Positions 17,450 to 25,568 of a stretch of DNA of 64,000 nt are shown one piece after another; positions within the stretch are counted from its first letter, which is position 1; each line of letters starts with the position of its first letter. Position numbers and translations under genes: made by a program. The DNA lies in the NCBI RefSeq assembly GCF_008365375.1, contig NZ_QOKW01000003.1, forward strand, positions 124,001 to 188,000, in the 5' to 3' direction. This DNA comes from Roseomonas genomospecies 6 (lineage in GTDB: Bacteria; Pseudomonadota; Alphaproteobacteria; Azospirillales; Azospirillaceae). The notes beneath the pieces were generated by a model. The model was not told the origin of the DNA and ran no database searches. It saw nothing but the letters and a program-made list of their open reading frames with translations.

Positions 17450-19135
17450 CTAGGACGCGGTGGCCTCCGCCTCCCCGGCGGCTATGCCCCGGGCCTCGCC
17501 CGGGGAAGGAGGAAGACCGGCCGTCCAGCGGATGGCGCGGTTGCGGCCCTCCCGCTTGGCCTGATAGAGCGCCTGGTCGGCGCGGCGCAGAGTCTCCGCC
17601 ACGTCGGCGGAATCCCCGGGCCACAGGGCGATGCCGATGGAGCAGCCGACCCGCACCGTCTCGCCGTGGGTGGTGACGGGTTCGTTGACCGCCTCGATGA
17701 TGCGGCGGGCCAGCCCGTCCAGGTCCGGCGGTTCGGCCCCGGCGCGCAGCGGCAGCACCGCCGCGAACTCGTCGCCGCCCAGCCGCGCCACCACGTCGTC
17801 GCCGCGGAAGCAGGCGGCCAGCCGCCCACCGACCTGACACAGCACCACGTCGCCCGCGTCGTGGCCCAGCCGGTCGTTCACCGGCTTGAAGCCGTCCAGG
17901 TCGATGTACAGGAAGGCGGCGGAGCCGTTGCCGGAGGTCGCGGCCTCCACATACTGCTCGAAATAGCGGCGGTTCGGCAGGGCGGTCAGCCGGTCCTGAT
18001 AGGCGATGTCCTCCAGCCGCACCAGGGCGGCGTCGCGGTGGGTCAGCCCGTCGACCAGATCGCGCAGCGTGGCCGACAGGGAGGTGATCTCGGCGGTGCC
18101 GCCCAGCACCGGCATCTCCGCGCCCCGCTCGCCGCTGCGGATGCGCTCCGCCGCTTGGGCGATCCGGCGCAGCGGCCGCGTCACCCGCCCCGCGGCCAGC
18201 CAGCCGAGCGCGCTGAACAGCAGCACCATGGCCCCGCCGGCCAGCGCCGTCTCGATCATCTGCGCCGTCGCCGGGGCGTAGGCGACCTTCAAGGGCTGGC
18301 GGGCCACCACGCTCCAGCCCAGGCCCCGATAATTCATGTGTCCGTTGCCGAAGGCGTAGCCGGTGAGGTAGCGCTGCCCGTCCGGCCATTGCTCCACGAC
18401 CCAGCCGCTCTCGTTCCTCTGGGCGCGCCGCACCGCCTCGATGTCCAGGCTGGTGCCCAGCATTTCCGTGGGGCCGAGGAGCACCGTGCGGTCCGCCGCG
18501 ACCACGATCAGCTCCAGGCTCTCGCGCCCCCGCATGGTGTCCAGCAGGGAGCGGCGGATCTCCCGCGTCCATTCCCAGCTCAGATGCGTGGCCAGCACGC
18601 CGACGACCTCGCCCCGGTCGTTGCGCACGGGCGTGGAGATGTCCACGAACTTCATCGCCTCGCCCGTCGGGTTCGGCAGCAGATAGGCCAGCATCACCGC
18701 GTCGTGCACGTCGCCGACGAACTGCCCCTTCAACCCGTTTCGGAAGACCGGGCGCTGGGAGATGTCCACCCCGTCCAGCAGCCCCCCGGTGGCGGCCAGC
18801 ACCTTGCCCGTCCTGTCGGTCACGCCCATCCACGAGATGGTCGGGAAGAATTCCTGGAACTGGTCCAGCAGCCAGCGCAGCCGGGCCGGATCGTCCATCG
18901 CGGGCGTGATGCCGAGCTTGCCCAGCATGCCGACCTCGCTGGCGCGCGACCACATGGAGCGGTCCAGCCGGTCGGTCATGTTGAGGGCGGTCTCCGCCAG
19001 CGAGCGCCCGATCTCGCTTTCGATCCGTTCGCGGGAGCGCAGGCCGGTCAACCCCGCCAGCACGACGGAGACGCCAAGGACCAGCGCGGCGCCGGTCAGA
19101 GCCACCGTCGTCCGCAGACCGCGTTCCTTCGCCAT
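17450..19135 (-). CDS. diguanylate cyclase, Cache-HAMP-GGDEF membrane sensor
   Basis: A 561-residue protein that makes c-di-GMP from two GTP. A first membrane helix (about 9-30) precedes a periplasmic Cache-type sensor (about 31-294), then a second helix (295-316), a HAMP domain (316-367) and a GGDEF domain. The active site is intact (GGDEF at 453-457) and an inhibitory I-site RxxD (RGDD, 444-447) lies five residues before it, so product feedback is expected. I used the ATG at 19135 before AKERGLRTTVALTG; an 18-residue longer start is possible. Its sensor half is clearly related to the output-less protein at 58119-59303. Confidence 0.92.
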   Translation of the reverse strand: MAKERGLRTTVALTGAALVLGVSVVLAGLTGLRSRERIESEIGRSLAETALNMTDRLDRSMWSRASEVGMLGKLGITPAMDDPARLRWLLDQFQEFFPTISWMGVTDRTGKVLAATGGLLDGVDISQRPVFRNGLKGQFVGDVHDAVMLAYLLPNPTGEAMKFVDISTPVRNDRGEVVGVLATHLSWEWTREIRRSLLDTMRGRESLELIVVAADRTVLLGPTEMLGTSLDIEAVRRAQRNESGWVVEQWPDGQRYLTGYAFGNGHMNYRGLGWSVVARQPLKVAYAPATAQMIETALAGGAMVLLFSALGWLAAGRVTRPLRRIAQAAERIRSGERGAEMPVLGGTAEITSLSATLRDLVDGLTHRDAALVRLEDIAYQDRLTALPNRRYFEQYVEAATSGNGSAAFLYIDLDGFKPVNDRLGHDAGDVVLCQVGGRLAACFRGDDVVARLGGDEFAAVLPLRAGAEPPDLDGLARRIIEAVNEPVTTHGETVRVGCSIGIALWPGDSADVAETLRRADQALYQAKREGRNRAIRWTAGLPPSPGEARGIAAGEAEATAS

Positions 19136-19265
19136 CCCCCGGCAACCCCCATCGACGAACAGCCGCCGTCCCGTCCGGGTTGGCCGCATACGAAGGTTCT
19201 ATCAAGTTCGGCCAGGTTGCAGAAGCGCCATCGACAACCGGCGGGGCCTTCAGCGGGCGGGACGC

Positions 19266-20051
19266 TCAGCGGGCCGGGCGGTTCCCCACGGCGGTGCGGC
19301 GGCAGTCGGTCAGGATGTTGCCGACGGTGACACGCTCCCGCTCGTCCATGGTCAGTTCCCACCGGGCCTTGACGGCGATCCAGCCCGCCACATAGGCGCA
19401 GATGTACTCTTCCCGCGGCGGCAGCCAGTCCTCCGGCCCCTTCGATCCCTTGGCGCGGTTGGCCGCCGCCGAGACGGTGACGAGCGTCAGCGGGTCGGTC
19501 AGGTCGTTGGCGTAGGCGGCGCGCTTCTCCCGCGTCCAATCGTAGCCGCCGCTGGCGTAGGTTTCCTCCAGCGGCACGCGGTGGTCGATGTCCACCTGTT
19601 TGGGATCGGTGAAGGTCTCCCCCGTGTAGGGATCGTTCCAGACGCCGGACAGCACGGAGCATCCGTTCTCCGACATTTTCGCGGGCTTCGCGGAATCGCG
19701 GATCAGCGCCTGCTCGCGCGTGTTCAGGCATCGGGATTCGAGGGTAAGCCAGTGCGGCCACTCGTCCCGCTCATAGCCGCGGCGGCGTTCCTCCGCCACC
19801 CGGATGCGGTCGAGCTGGGCGGTGACCGCGGCGTAGTCGATGCTGGCGTCCGGCACGGGCCGCGGAATGGGGCGGGGGCGCTGGGCCTTCTCCTCGCCCA
19901 GGATGGAATCCAGCGTGCCGGGCGGGACGAGGTTGAAGCGCTCCGCCCCATAGACCGCGGCCAGCACCAGCAGCACGGCGACCAGCCCGCCCAGCGTCAG
20001 GGGACGGCCTTGCCGGCCCCCCCGCGGTGCATTGCCTCTGCGTCGCGCCAT
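19266..20051 (-). CDS. membrane-anchored HNH endonuclease family protein (DUF1524-like)
   Basis: A 261-residue protein with an N-terminal basic stretch and one hydrophobic helix (LTLGGLVAVLLVLAAVYG, about 17-34), then a periplasmic or secreted domain. The nuclease part carries the DUF1524/GmrSD-type motif VDIDHRVPLEETYASGG followed by the downstream asparagine stretch DPLTLVTVSAAANRAKGSK, and conserved cysteines (RCLNTREQ, NGCSVLSG, ICAYVAG, TDCRR). Related extracellular nucleases degrade DNA outside the cytoplasm. The ATG at 20051 follows GAGGGGA by six bases. Biological role unknown. Confidence 0.83.
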   Translation of the reverse strand: MARRRGNAPRGGRQGRPLTLGGLVAVLLVLAAVYGAERFNLVPPGTLDSILGEEKAQRPRPIPRPVPDASIDYAAVTAQLDRIRVAEERRRGYERDEWPHWLTLESRCLNTREQALIRDSAKPAKMSENGCSVLSGVWNDPYTGETFTDPKQVDIDHRVPLEETYASGGYDWTREKRAAYANDLTDPLTLVTVSAAANRAKGSKGPEDWLPPREEYICAYVAGWIAVKARWELTMDERERVTVGNILTDCRRTAVGNRPAR

Positions 20052-20143
20052 GTGTGTTCCCCTCACCCCGGTATCCGCCATACGTGGATATGGTTCTATG
20101 GCGCTTTGCGAAAGGGGTGCAACGGTGCGGGAGGGGTGGTTTC

Positions 20144-20262
20144 GTTGGGCCCCCCTCCAACCTCCCCCCACCTTCGGCGGGGGAAGGCTTTTGGTGCGGG
20201 GAGTGTCAAAATGTCCCCTCCCCCGCGAAGTGGGGGAGGGTTAGGGTGGGGGCCCAGCGCAA
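20144..20262. repeat. inverted pair of REP/BIME-like palindromic elements
   Basis: Two GC-rich units in opposite orientation (about 20144-20189 and 20214-20262). Each holds a short hairpin around CCTCCCCC...GCGGGGGA and a flank of the type AGGGTGGGGGCC. The outer ends are complementary (GTTGGGCCCCC against GGGGGCCCAGC). The pair lies between the HNH gene and the DUF559 gene and belongs to the same family as the pair inside the glycosyltransferase gene at 50247-50415. Confidence 0.75.
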
Positions 20263-20279
20263 CCATTCCGGGAATCCCC

Positions 20280-20663
20280 ATGGCCTACACCCCCGCGACC
20301 ACGAAGCGGCAGGCCAGGGATCTCCGTTCCAACCCCACCGACGCCGAGCGCAAGCTCTGGTCCCTTCTCCGGGGACGCCAGCTCGCCGGCCACCGCTTCC
20401 GCCGCCAGCACCCGGTTCCGCCCTTCATTCTGGACTTCGCCTGCGTCGAGGCCCGGCTCGCGGTCGAGGCGGACGGCGGCCAGCACAACGGCTCCGAGCG
20501 GGACGAGCAACGCGACCGCATCCTGGCGGACCTCGGCTGGCGGGTTCTGCGCTTCTGGAACCCCGATATCCTCGCCACCCCCGACGCGGTGGCCGAAACC
20601 GTTCTCGCCACCCTCCTCACGCCCACACCGGTTCCGGAAGGCTCCCCGTCAGCAGCCCGGTGA
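20280..20663 (+). CDS. DUF559 domain endonuclease-like protein
   Basis: A 127-residue protein of the DUF559/Vsr-like restriction-endonuclease fold. The family pattern is complete: LRSNPTDAERKLWSLLRGR, then FRRQHPVPPFILDFAC with the catalytic aspartate, VEADGGQHNG with E and Q, and ERDEQRDRILADLGWRVLRFWN. Such small proteins are common in alphaproteobacteria, usually solitary, with unproven function. It starts 18 bases after the REP pair, and its 3' end overlaps the convergent LysR gene by 47 bases. Confidence 0.88.
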   Translation: MAYTPATTKRQARDLRSNPTDAERKLWSLLRGRQLAGHRFRRQHPVPPFILDFACVEARLAVEADGGQHNGSERDEQRDRILADLGWRVLRFWNPDILATPDAVAETVLATLLTPTPVPEGSPSAAR

Positions 20664-21480
20664 CCAGTTCCACACCCGCCCCCCGCGCCGAGCGTCCGAC
20701 CAGCAGCGCCAACTCCGTCTCCGGCAGCGCCGGCATCCCGTCCGCGACCCCCAGGAACCGCGCGCCGGGCGGCAAGGCGCTGTGGGGGAGCACGCTGACT
20801 CCCAGCCCGCCGGACACCGCCGCCCGCACCCCGGCGTGGTTGGGGCTGGAATAAGCCACCCGCCAGCGCCGCCCGGCGCGCTCCAGCTCGTGCACCGCCC
20901 GGTTGCGGTAGACGCAGCCCTGTGGGAACAGCACCAGGGGCAGCGGGTCCTCGCGGTGCAGGTCCTCCGCCGCCGGGCCGACCCAGCCGAGCGGCTCCCG
21001 CCAGCAGTGGAGCGCGCCGGGGCGGCCCGGCTCCTGCTTCACCAGGGCGATGTCGAGGTCGCCGGACTCCACATCCGCCCGCAGCCGCACCGACAGGTCG
21101 CAGCGCACGTCCAGCCGCAGCCGGCGGTTCTCCCGCGCGAAACCGGCGAGCAGGCGGGGCAGCCGCTCCACCGCGTAATCCTCCGGCACGCCCAGCCGCA
21201 CCACCTCCGCCGCCGGACGACCGGACAGGACGGCGTTCGCCTCGTCGTTCAGGGCCAGCAGCCGCCGGGCGTAGCCGAGCAGCCGCTCCCCGTCGTCGGT
21301 CAGGGCGACGGCGCGGCTGTTGCGGTCGAGGAGCGGCAGGCCGACCTGCTCCTCCAGCCGGCGGATCTGTTGGCTGACCGTCGATTGCGTCTTGTGGACC
21401 CGCTCCCCCGCCCGCGTGAAGCCGCCGGCGTCCACGACGGACACGAAGGTGCGCAGCAGGCCCAGATCCATCTCGCGCAT
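20617..21480 (-). CDS. LysR family transcriptional regulator
   Basis: A 287-residue regulator. The N-terminal winged helix has the classic LysR pattern LGLLRTFVSVVDAGGFTRAGERVHKTQSTVSQQIRRLEEQ, here cited only by its first and last parts (LGLLRTFVSV, STVSQQIRRLEEQ, about residues 5-45). The substrate-binding domain follows with VVRLGVPEDYAVERL and SSPNHAGVRAAVSGGLGVSV. It is divergent from an EamA-type exporter gene 117 bases away and probably controls it. The start may be at 21480 or three codons later. The 3' end overlaps the convergent DUF559 gene by 47 bases. Confidence 0.9.
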   Translation of the reverse strand: MREMDLGLLRTFVSVVDAGGFTRAGERVHKTQSTVSQQIRRLEEQVGLPLLDRNSRAVALTDDGERLLGYARRLLALNDEANAVLSGRPAAEVVRLGVPEDYAVERLPRLLAGFARENRRLRLDVRCDLSVRLRADVESGDLDIALVKQEPGRPGALHCWREPLGWVGPAAEDLHREDPLPLVLFPQGCVYRNRAVHELERAGRRWRVAYSSPNHAGVRAAVSGGLGVSVLPHSALPPGARFLGVADGMPALPETELALLVGRSARGAGVELVTGLLTGSLPEPVWA

Positions 21481-21491
21481 CGGACCCAACC

Positions 21492-21523
21492 ATTCATGTT
21501 TCGAATGCTATGAATGATATCAT
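21492..21523. promoter_or_regulatory. candidate LysR operator in the divergent intergenic region
   Basis: ATTCAT (21492-21497) and ATGAAT (21510-21515) form an inverted repeat separated by 12 bases, followed at once by a perfect palindrome ATGATATCAT (21514-21523). LysR regulators bind dyads of the form T-N11-A between divergent promoters; position and AT-richness fit. Confidence 0.5.
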
Positions 21524-21597
21524 CCAATTTCCAAATGAAAAGAGGCCGCGCCATCCTCTCCCGAACGCGCACAAGCAAGCACGGGAGAGAACCGGCC

Positions 21598-22503
21598 ATG
21601 ACCGACGCCGCCGCACACCCCTTCACGGCCCCCAGGGCTGCCCCGCAATCCGCCCCGCTCGCCCTGGTCGTGCCCTTCTGCCTCGCCTGGAGTTCGGCCT
21701 TCGCCGCCGGAAAGATCGGGCTGGCCGATTGCCCGCCGCTTCTGCTCCTGGCCTTCCGCTTCCTGATCGCCGGGGTTCTGCTGGCCGCCTTCGCGGCGTG
21801 GCGGGGGGAGTACCGGGGCATCACCGGGCGGGCGCTCGCCCTGCTGGCGCTGCTGGGCCTGCTCAACCACGCGCTCTATCTGGGGCTGAGCTACAGCGGG
21901 ATGACCTACGTGTCTTCCGGCCTGACCGCGCTGATCGTCAGCGCGAACCCGGTGCTGACCGCGGCGCTGGCCTCCCTGCTGCTGGGCGAGGCGATGAACC
22001 GGCGCAAGGCGCTGGGGTTGGCGCTGGGGGTCGCCGGGGTGGCGCTGGTGGTGCGCGGACGGCTGGGCAGCGGGATGGACGCGCCGCTGGGAATCGCGCT
22101 GGCGGTCGGGGCGCTGGTGGCGCTGTCGGCGGGGACGTTGCTGTTCAAGCGGCTGGCGCCGCCGGCCGGGCTGTTTGCCGGCACGGGTGTGCAGGTCCTG
22201 GCGGCGGGGCTGGCGCTTCTGCCCATCGGGCTGCTGCTGGAGGACGCGGGTTCGATCCGGCTGACCGCCGGCCTCGCCGGGTCGCTGATCTACCAGGCTC
22301 TGGTCGTGTCGATCGGCGGTTATCTGCTGTGGTTCCACCTGTTGCAGCGGTCGAGCGCCACGGAGGCCAGCGCCTATCACTTCCTGATGCCGCCTCTGGG
22401 CCTGCTGTTCGGATGGCTTCTGCTGGGCGAGGCGGTGCAGCCCTGGGACCTGCTGGGCATCCTGCCGGTGGCGCTGGGCATCCGGCTGGTGACGCGGGGG
22501 TGA
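21598..22503 (+). CDS. EamA/DMT family transporter
   Basis: A 301-residue inner-membrane protein with ten hydrophobic segments in two five-helix EamA repeats, as in RhaT/YdcZ/RarD-type drug/metabolite exporters. Typical motifs include PFCLAWSSAFAAGKIGL at the first helix, GLTALIVSANPVLTAALASLLLGE at the end of the first repeat and SATEASAYHFLMPPLGLLFGWLLLGE in the second (each quoted in part). The ATG at 21598 gives the standard N-terminus, with GGGAGAGA upstream. Divergent from the LysR gene, which likely regulates it. Substrate unknown, plausibly an amino acid or metabolite. Confidence 0.9.
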   Translation: MTDAAAHPFTAPRAAPQSAPLALVVPFCLAWSSAFAAGKIGLADCPPLLLLAFRFLIAGVLLAAFAAWRGEYRGITGRALALLALLGLLNHALYLGLSYSGMTYVSSGLTALIVSANPVLTAALASLLLGEAMNRRKALGLALGVAGVALVVRGRLGSGMDAPLGIALAVGALVALSAGTLLFKRLAPPAGLFAGTGVQVLAAGLALLPIGLLLEDAGSIRLTAGLAGSLIYQALVVSIGGYLLWFHLLQRSSATEASAYHFLMPPLGLLFGWLLLGEAVQPWDLLGILPVALGIRLVTRG

Positions 22504-22703
22504 ACGAGGCGGGGGGCATGTCAAAAGGGATACGTCCTTCGCGGGGGATCAGGTTGCGCCCTGCGATTGTTACGTTTTCATGACGCCCCATTCTTCACCG
22601 TCCTGTCTGTGAGGCCCCACCCGCCGGGAGGTCCGCCATCTCCACCGCCATACCGATCGCAGCCGTCTCGCCCACCCTGGTCCTGATCGACATTCTCGGC
22701 GCC

Positions 22704-24344
22704 GTGGCGCTGCTGCTGTGGGCGCTGCGGCTGGTGCGGACGGGCGTCTTCCGGTGGGGCGGAGCGGCGGTCCGCCGCTGGGTGGGCCATGGCACGCGCA
22801 ACCGGCTGGCCGCCTTCCTGGCCGGTGTGGCCGCGACCATCGCGGTGCAGAGCAGCACGGCCACCGCCCTGATGACCGCCTCCATGGCCGGGCAGGGATA
22901 CATGACCACGGCCATGGCGCTGGCGGTGATGCTGGGCGCCGATGTCGGGACCAGCCTCGTCGCCCGGCTGCTCGCCATCGACCTGCATTGGCTGTCGCCC
23001 AGCCTGCTGCTGATCGGCGGGGCGCTGCACGCTTTGGGCGGGGAGCATCGCGGGCGCCGGGCGCTGGCCCGCATCCTGGTCGGCATCGGGCTGATGCTGC
23101 TGGCCCTGAAGCTGCTGGGGGCGGCCACCCTGCCGGTCCGGGAATCGGCGCTGGTCCAGGCGATGCTGGAGGGCTTGGGCGGGGAGCCGCTGTTCGCCCT
23201 GATCGTCGCCGCGGCGTTGACCGCGGCGGTGCATTCCAGCCTCGCCACGGTGATGCTGGCCGGGTCGCTGGCCGGCGCGGGGGTGATCGGGGTGGAGACG
23301 GCGGCGGCGCTGGTGCTGGGCGCCAATCTGGGTGGGGCCGTGCCGGCGGTGCTGGCGACCTCGGCGGACGGCGCCGTGGCGCGGCGGGTGCCGCTGGGCA
23401 ATCTGCTGGTCCGGGTGACCGGCGCCCTGCTGGCCCTGCCGCTGGTGCCCATGGCGTCGCTGCTCGTGGCTGGTCTGGCGCCGCTGACGGCGGTGGTCAC
23501 CCTGCATGTCGCCTTCAACGCGGCGCTGGCGCTGCTCTTCCTGCCGCTGGTGACGCCGCTGGCCCGGCTGACCGAACGGCTGCTGCCCGAGCCGGAGGAC
23601 GCGGGGGAAGACGCCGCCCGGCCCCGGCATCTGGACGAATCGGCGCTGGAAACCCCCTCCGTCGCCATCGCGGGGGCCGTGCGCGAGACCTTGCGGCTGG
23701 GCGATCTGGTGGAGGACATGCTGTGCCGCAGCCTGACCGCCCTGCGCCAGAACGACGAGCGCCCCATCGCGGAGGTCAGCCGCACCGACGACCGGGTGGA
23801 CCGGCTGCACACGGCCATCAAGCTCTATCTCGCCAAGCTCGGGCGCGGGGGATTGGACGCGGAGGAAACCCGGCGCGTCGACGACGTCATGGCCTTCGCC
23901 ATCAATCTGGAGCACATCGGCGACATCATCGACAAGAGCCTGATGGATCTCGCCTCCAAGCGCATCCGCCACCGCCTGCATTTCGCGCCGGAGGACTTCC
24001 GGGAGGTGGAGGAGCTGCACCGCCGCACGGTGGAGAATCTGCGCACGGCGCTCGGCATCCTCATCGGCGAGGACCGGCGGCTGGCCCGGCAGCTCATCGC
24101 CGGGAAGGACGCGGTGCGGGCGCTGGAGCGCACCGCCACCGCCCGCCATCTCGACCGCGTGCGCCGGGGCGACGCGGCCAGCATCGAGACGAGCGCCCTG
24201 GTGCTGGACATCCTGCGCGACCTGAAGCGCATCAACGCCCACGTCGCCGCGGTCGCCCTGCCGATCCTGGATCAGGTGGGGGAACTGCGCGAAAGCCGCC
24301 TGAAGGTCGTCGGGCTGCCCCGGCTGGAAAGCCGGGACGTGTAG
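22704..24344 (+). CDS. Na/Pi cotransporter family protein with C-terminal PhoU-like domain
   Basis: A transporter of the NptA/YjbB type. The two signature repeats are AVQSSTATALMTASM and AVHSSLATVMLAGSL, each within a membrane domain, and the C-terminal 190 residues are helical and PhoU-like (KLYLAKLGRGGLD, FAINLEHIGDIIDKSL). It should move phosphate across the inner membrane. The GTG at 22704 is the first standard start in frame, giving 546 residues, but it cuts the first membrane helix short. In-frame sequence continues upstream to an ATC at 22638 that has GGGAGG seven bases before it, so true translation probably begins upstream. Confidence 0.88.
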   Translation: MALLLWALRLVRTGVFRWGGAAVRRWVGHGTRNRLAAFLAGVAATIAVQSSTATALMTASMAGQGYMTTAMALAVMLGADVGTSLVARLLAIDLHWLSPSLLLIGGALHALGGEHRGRRALARILVGIGLMLLALKLLGAATLPVRESALVQAMLEGLGGEPLFALIVAAALTAAVHSSLATVMLAGSLAGAGVIGVETAAALVLGANLGGAVPAVLATSADGAVARRVPLGNLLVRVTGALLALPLVPMASLLVAGLAPLTAVVTLHVAFNAALALLFLPLVTPLARLTERLLPEPEDAGEDAARPRHLDESALETPSVAIAGAVRETLRLGDLVEDMLCRSLTALRQNDERPIAEVSRTDDRVDRLHTAIKLYLAKLGRGGLDAEETRRVDDVMAFAINLEHIGDIIDKSLMDLASKRIRHRLHFAPEDFREVEELHRRTVENLRTALGILIGEDRRLARQLIAGKDAVRALERTATARHLDRVRRGDAASIETSALVLDILRDLKRINAHVAAVALPILDQVGELRESRLKVVGLPRLESRDV

Positions 24345-24368
24345 GGGAGGCGCAGGGGAGGCGCAGGG

Positions 24369-25301
24369 TCAGCGGGGCATCTCCCCGGTCAGGGTGGCGC
24401 TCAGCCCTTGCAGGAGGCCGAAGCGGCAGCCCTCGCCGAAGGTGGCGCGCAGGCGCGACGGGTCGCCGATGGACACCCGAATGTCGCCGGCCCGCGCCGG
24501 CTGATGCAGGCGGCGCACCCGGCGGCCGCACAGCTCCTGCAACACCTCCAGCAGCATCAGAAGCGAGGTCGGGCGCCCGGTGCACAGGTTGAAGACCTCG
24601 GCCCCCTGCGGGCGGCGCTCCATGGCCTTCACGAGGAAGCGCACCACGTCGCCGACGAACACGAAGTCGCGCACCTGCTCCCCGTCGCCGAAGATCGTCA
24701 CGTCCTCGCCCTGCGCCACCCGGCGCGCGAAGATGGAGATGACCCCGGAATAAGGGGAGGACGGGTCCTGCCGCGGCCCATAGACGTTGAAGAAGCGGAA
24801 GCCCGTCGTCGGCACCCCGTGGATGGCCCAGGCCACGTCGGCGTGCAGCTCGCAACCCAGCTTGTCCACGCCGTAGGCGGAGAGCGGGCGCGTCGCGGCG
24901 TCCTCACGCAGCGGGGTGGCCGTGTTGTCGCCGTAGACCGCGGCGGAGGAGGCGTAGACCACCGGCACCGGCCCGCCGTTGCGGGCGCTGCGCGCCGCTT
25001 CGAAGACGGTGACGGTGCCCGACAGGTTGGTCCGGTGGGTTTCCGCCCACATCTCGCGCGAGCGCTGGACGGACGCGACGGCGGCCAGATGGAACACGCC
25101 GTCCACCCCCTCCATCGCCTGATGGACCGCGTCCGGATCGGCGACGTCGCCCACCACCAGCCTCGCCAGCAGCGGTTTGTTCTCCAGCCGGCCCGTGCTC
25201 ATGTCGTCCAGGATGGTGACCCGGTGGCCCTCGCCGATGAGATGGTCGGCCAGATGCGACCCGATGAAGCCGCAGCCGCCGGTCACGAGAAAATGGGCCA
25301 T
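24369..25301 (-). CDS. NAD-dependent epimerase/dehydratase (GalE-like SDR)
   Basis: A 310-residue extended short-chain dehydrogenase. It has the NAD-binding motif TGGCGFIGSHL (residues 7-17), the catalytic serine region VVYASSAAVYG and the catalytic pair in YGVDKLGCE (Y-x3-K), followed by FRFFNVYGPRQDP. These are features of UDP-hexose 4-epimerases and related nucleotide-sugar enzymes. It likely supplies a sugar nucleotide for surface polysaccharides, but the exact substrate cannot be set. The ATG at 25301 has GGAAAGGAC upstream; earlier in-frame sequence is not SDR-like. Confidence 0.9.
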   Translation of the reverse strand: MAHFLVTGGCGFIGSHLADHLIGEGHRVTILDDMSTGRLENKPLLARLVVGDVADPDAVHQAMEGVDGVFHLAAVASVQRSREMWAETHRTNLSGTVTVFEAARSARNGGPVPVVYASSAAVYGDNTATPLREDAATRPLSAYGVDKLGCELHADVAWAIHGVPTTGFRFFNVYGPRQDPSSPYSGVISIFARRVAQGEDVTIFGDGEQVRDFVFVGDVVRFLVKAMERRPQGAEVFNLCTGRPTSLLMLLEVLQELCGRRVRRLHQPARAGDIRVSIGDPSRLRATFGEGCRFGLLQGLSATLTGEMPR

Positions 25302-25505
25302 GCGCCGTCCTTTCCACCATCGCAATGCACGGGCTGATAGTGGCAAGGGGGGATGGAGCGAACCAGACCATCTTAGGGGTAGCAGACGGCGCATGCGTCG
25401 CGCCGGTCCTGGCCGTTCGGGGTGGCGCATCCCGAATCGCGCAGGATTCAGGGGCCTGTCCCGGCACCCACGCCGGAGTCAGGCGGGACCGCTGGTTCAA
25501 CAGGC

Positions 25506-25539
25506 TTATCCACCATTTTATGCACCATTTTGTGGATAA
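25506..25539. promoter_or_regulatory. inverted pair of DnaA-box-like sequences
   Basis: TTATCCACC (25506-25514, one mismatch) on the plus strand and a perfect DnaA box TTATCCACA on the minus strand (25531-25539) face each other across 16 bases that also contain a repeated CACCATTTT. The pair lies in about 270 bases of non-coding DNA between the epimerase and L,D-transpeptidase genes. Two boxes are too few for a typical oriC. Confidence 0.45.
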
Positions 25540-25568
25540 CTTCGGTCAAGAGGCCGGCTTTCGGAGCC

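Noticed and set aside
20144..20262. Intrinsic terminator for the HNH gene
   Set aside because: Lies upstream of that gene, has no T-tract, and matches a dispersed palindromic family.
25506..25539. Chromosomal or plasmid replication origin
   Set aside because: Only two DnaA boxes, and no dnaA, dnaN, gidA, parAB, repABC or other typical neighbours.
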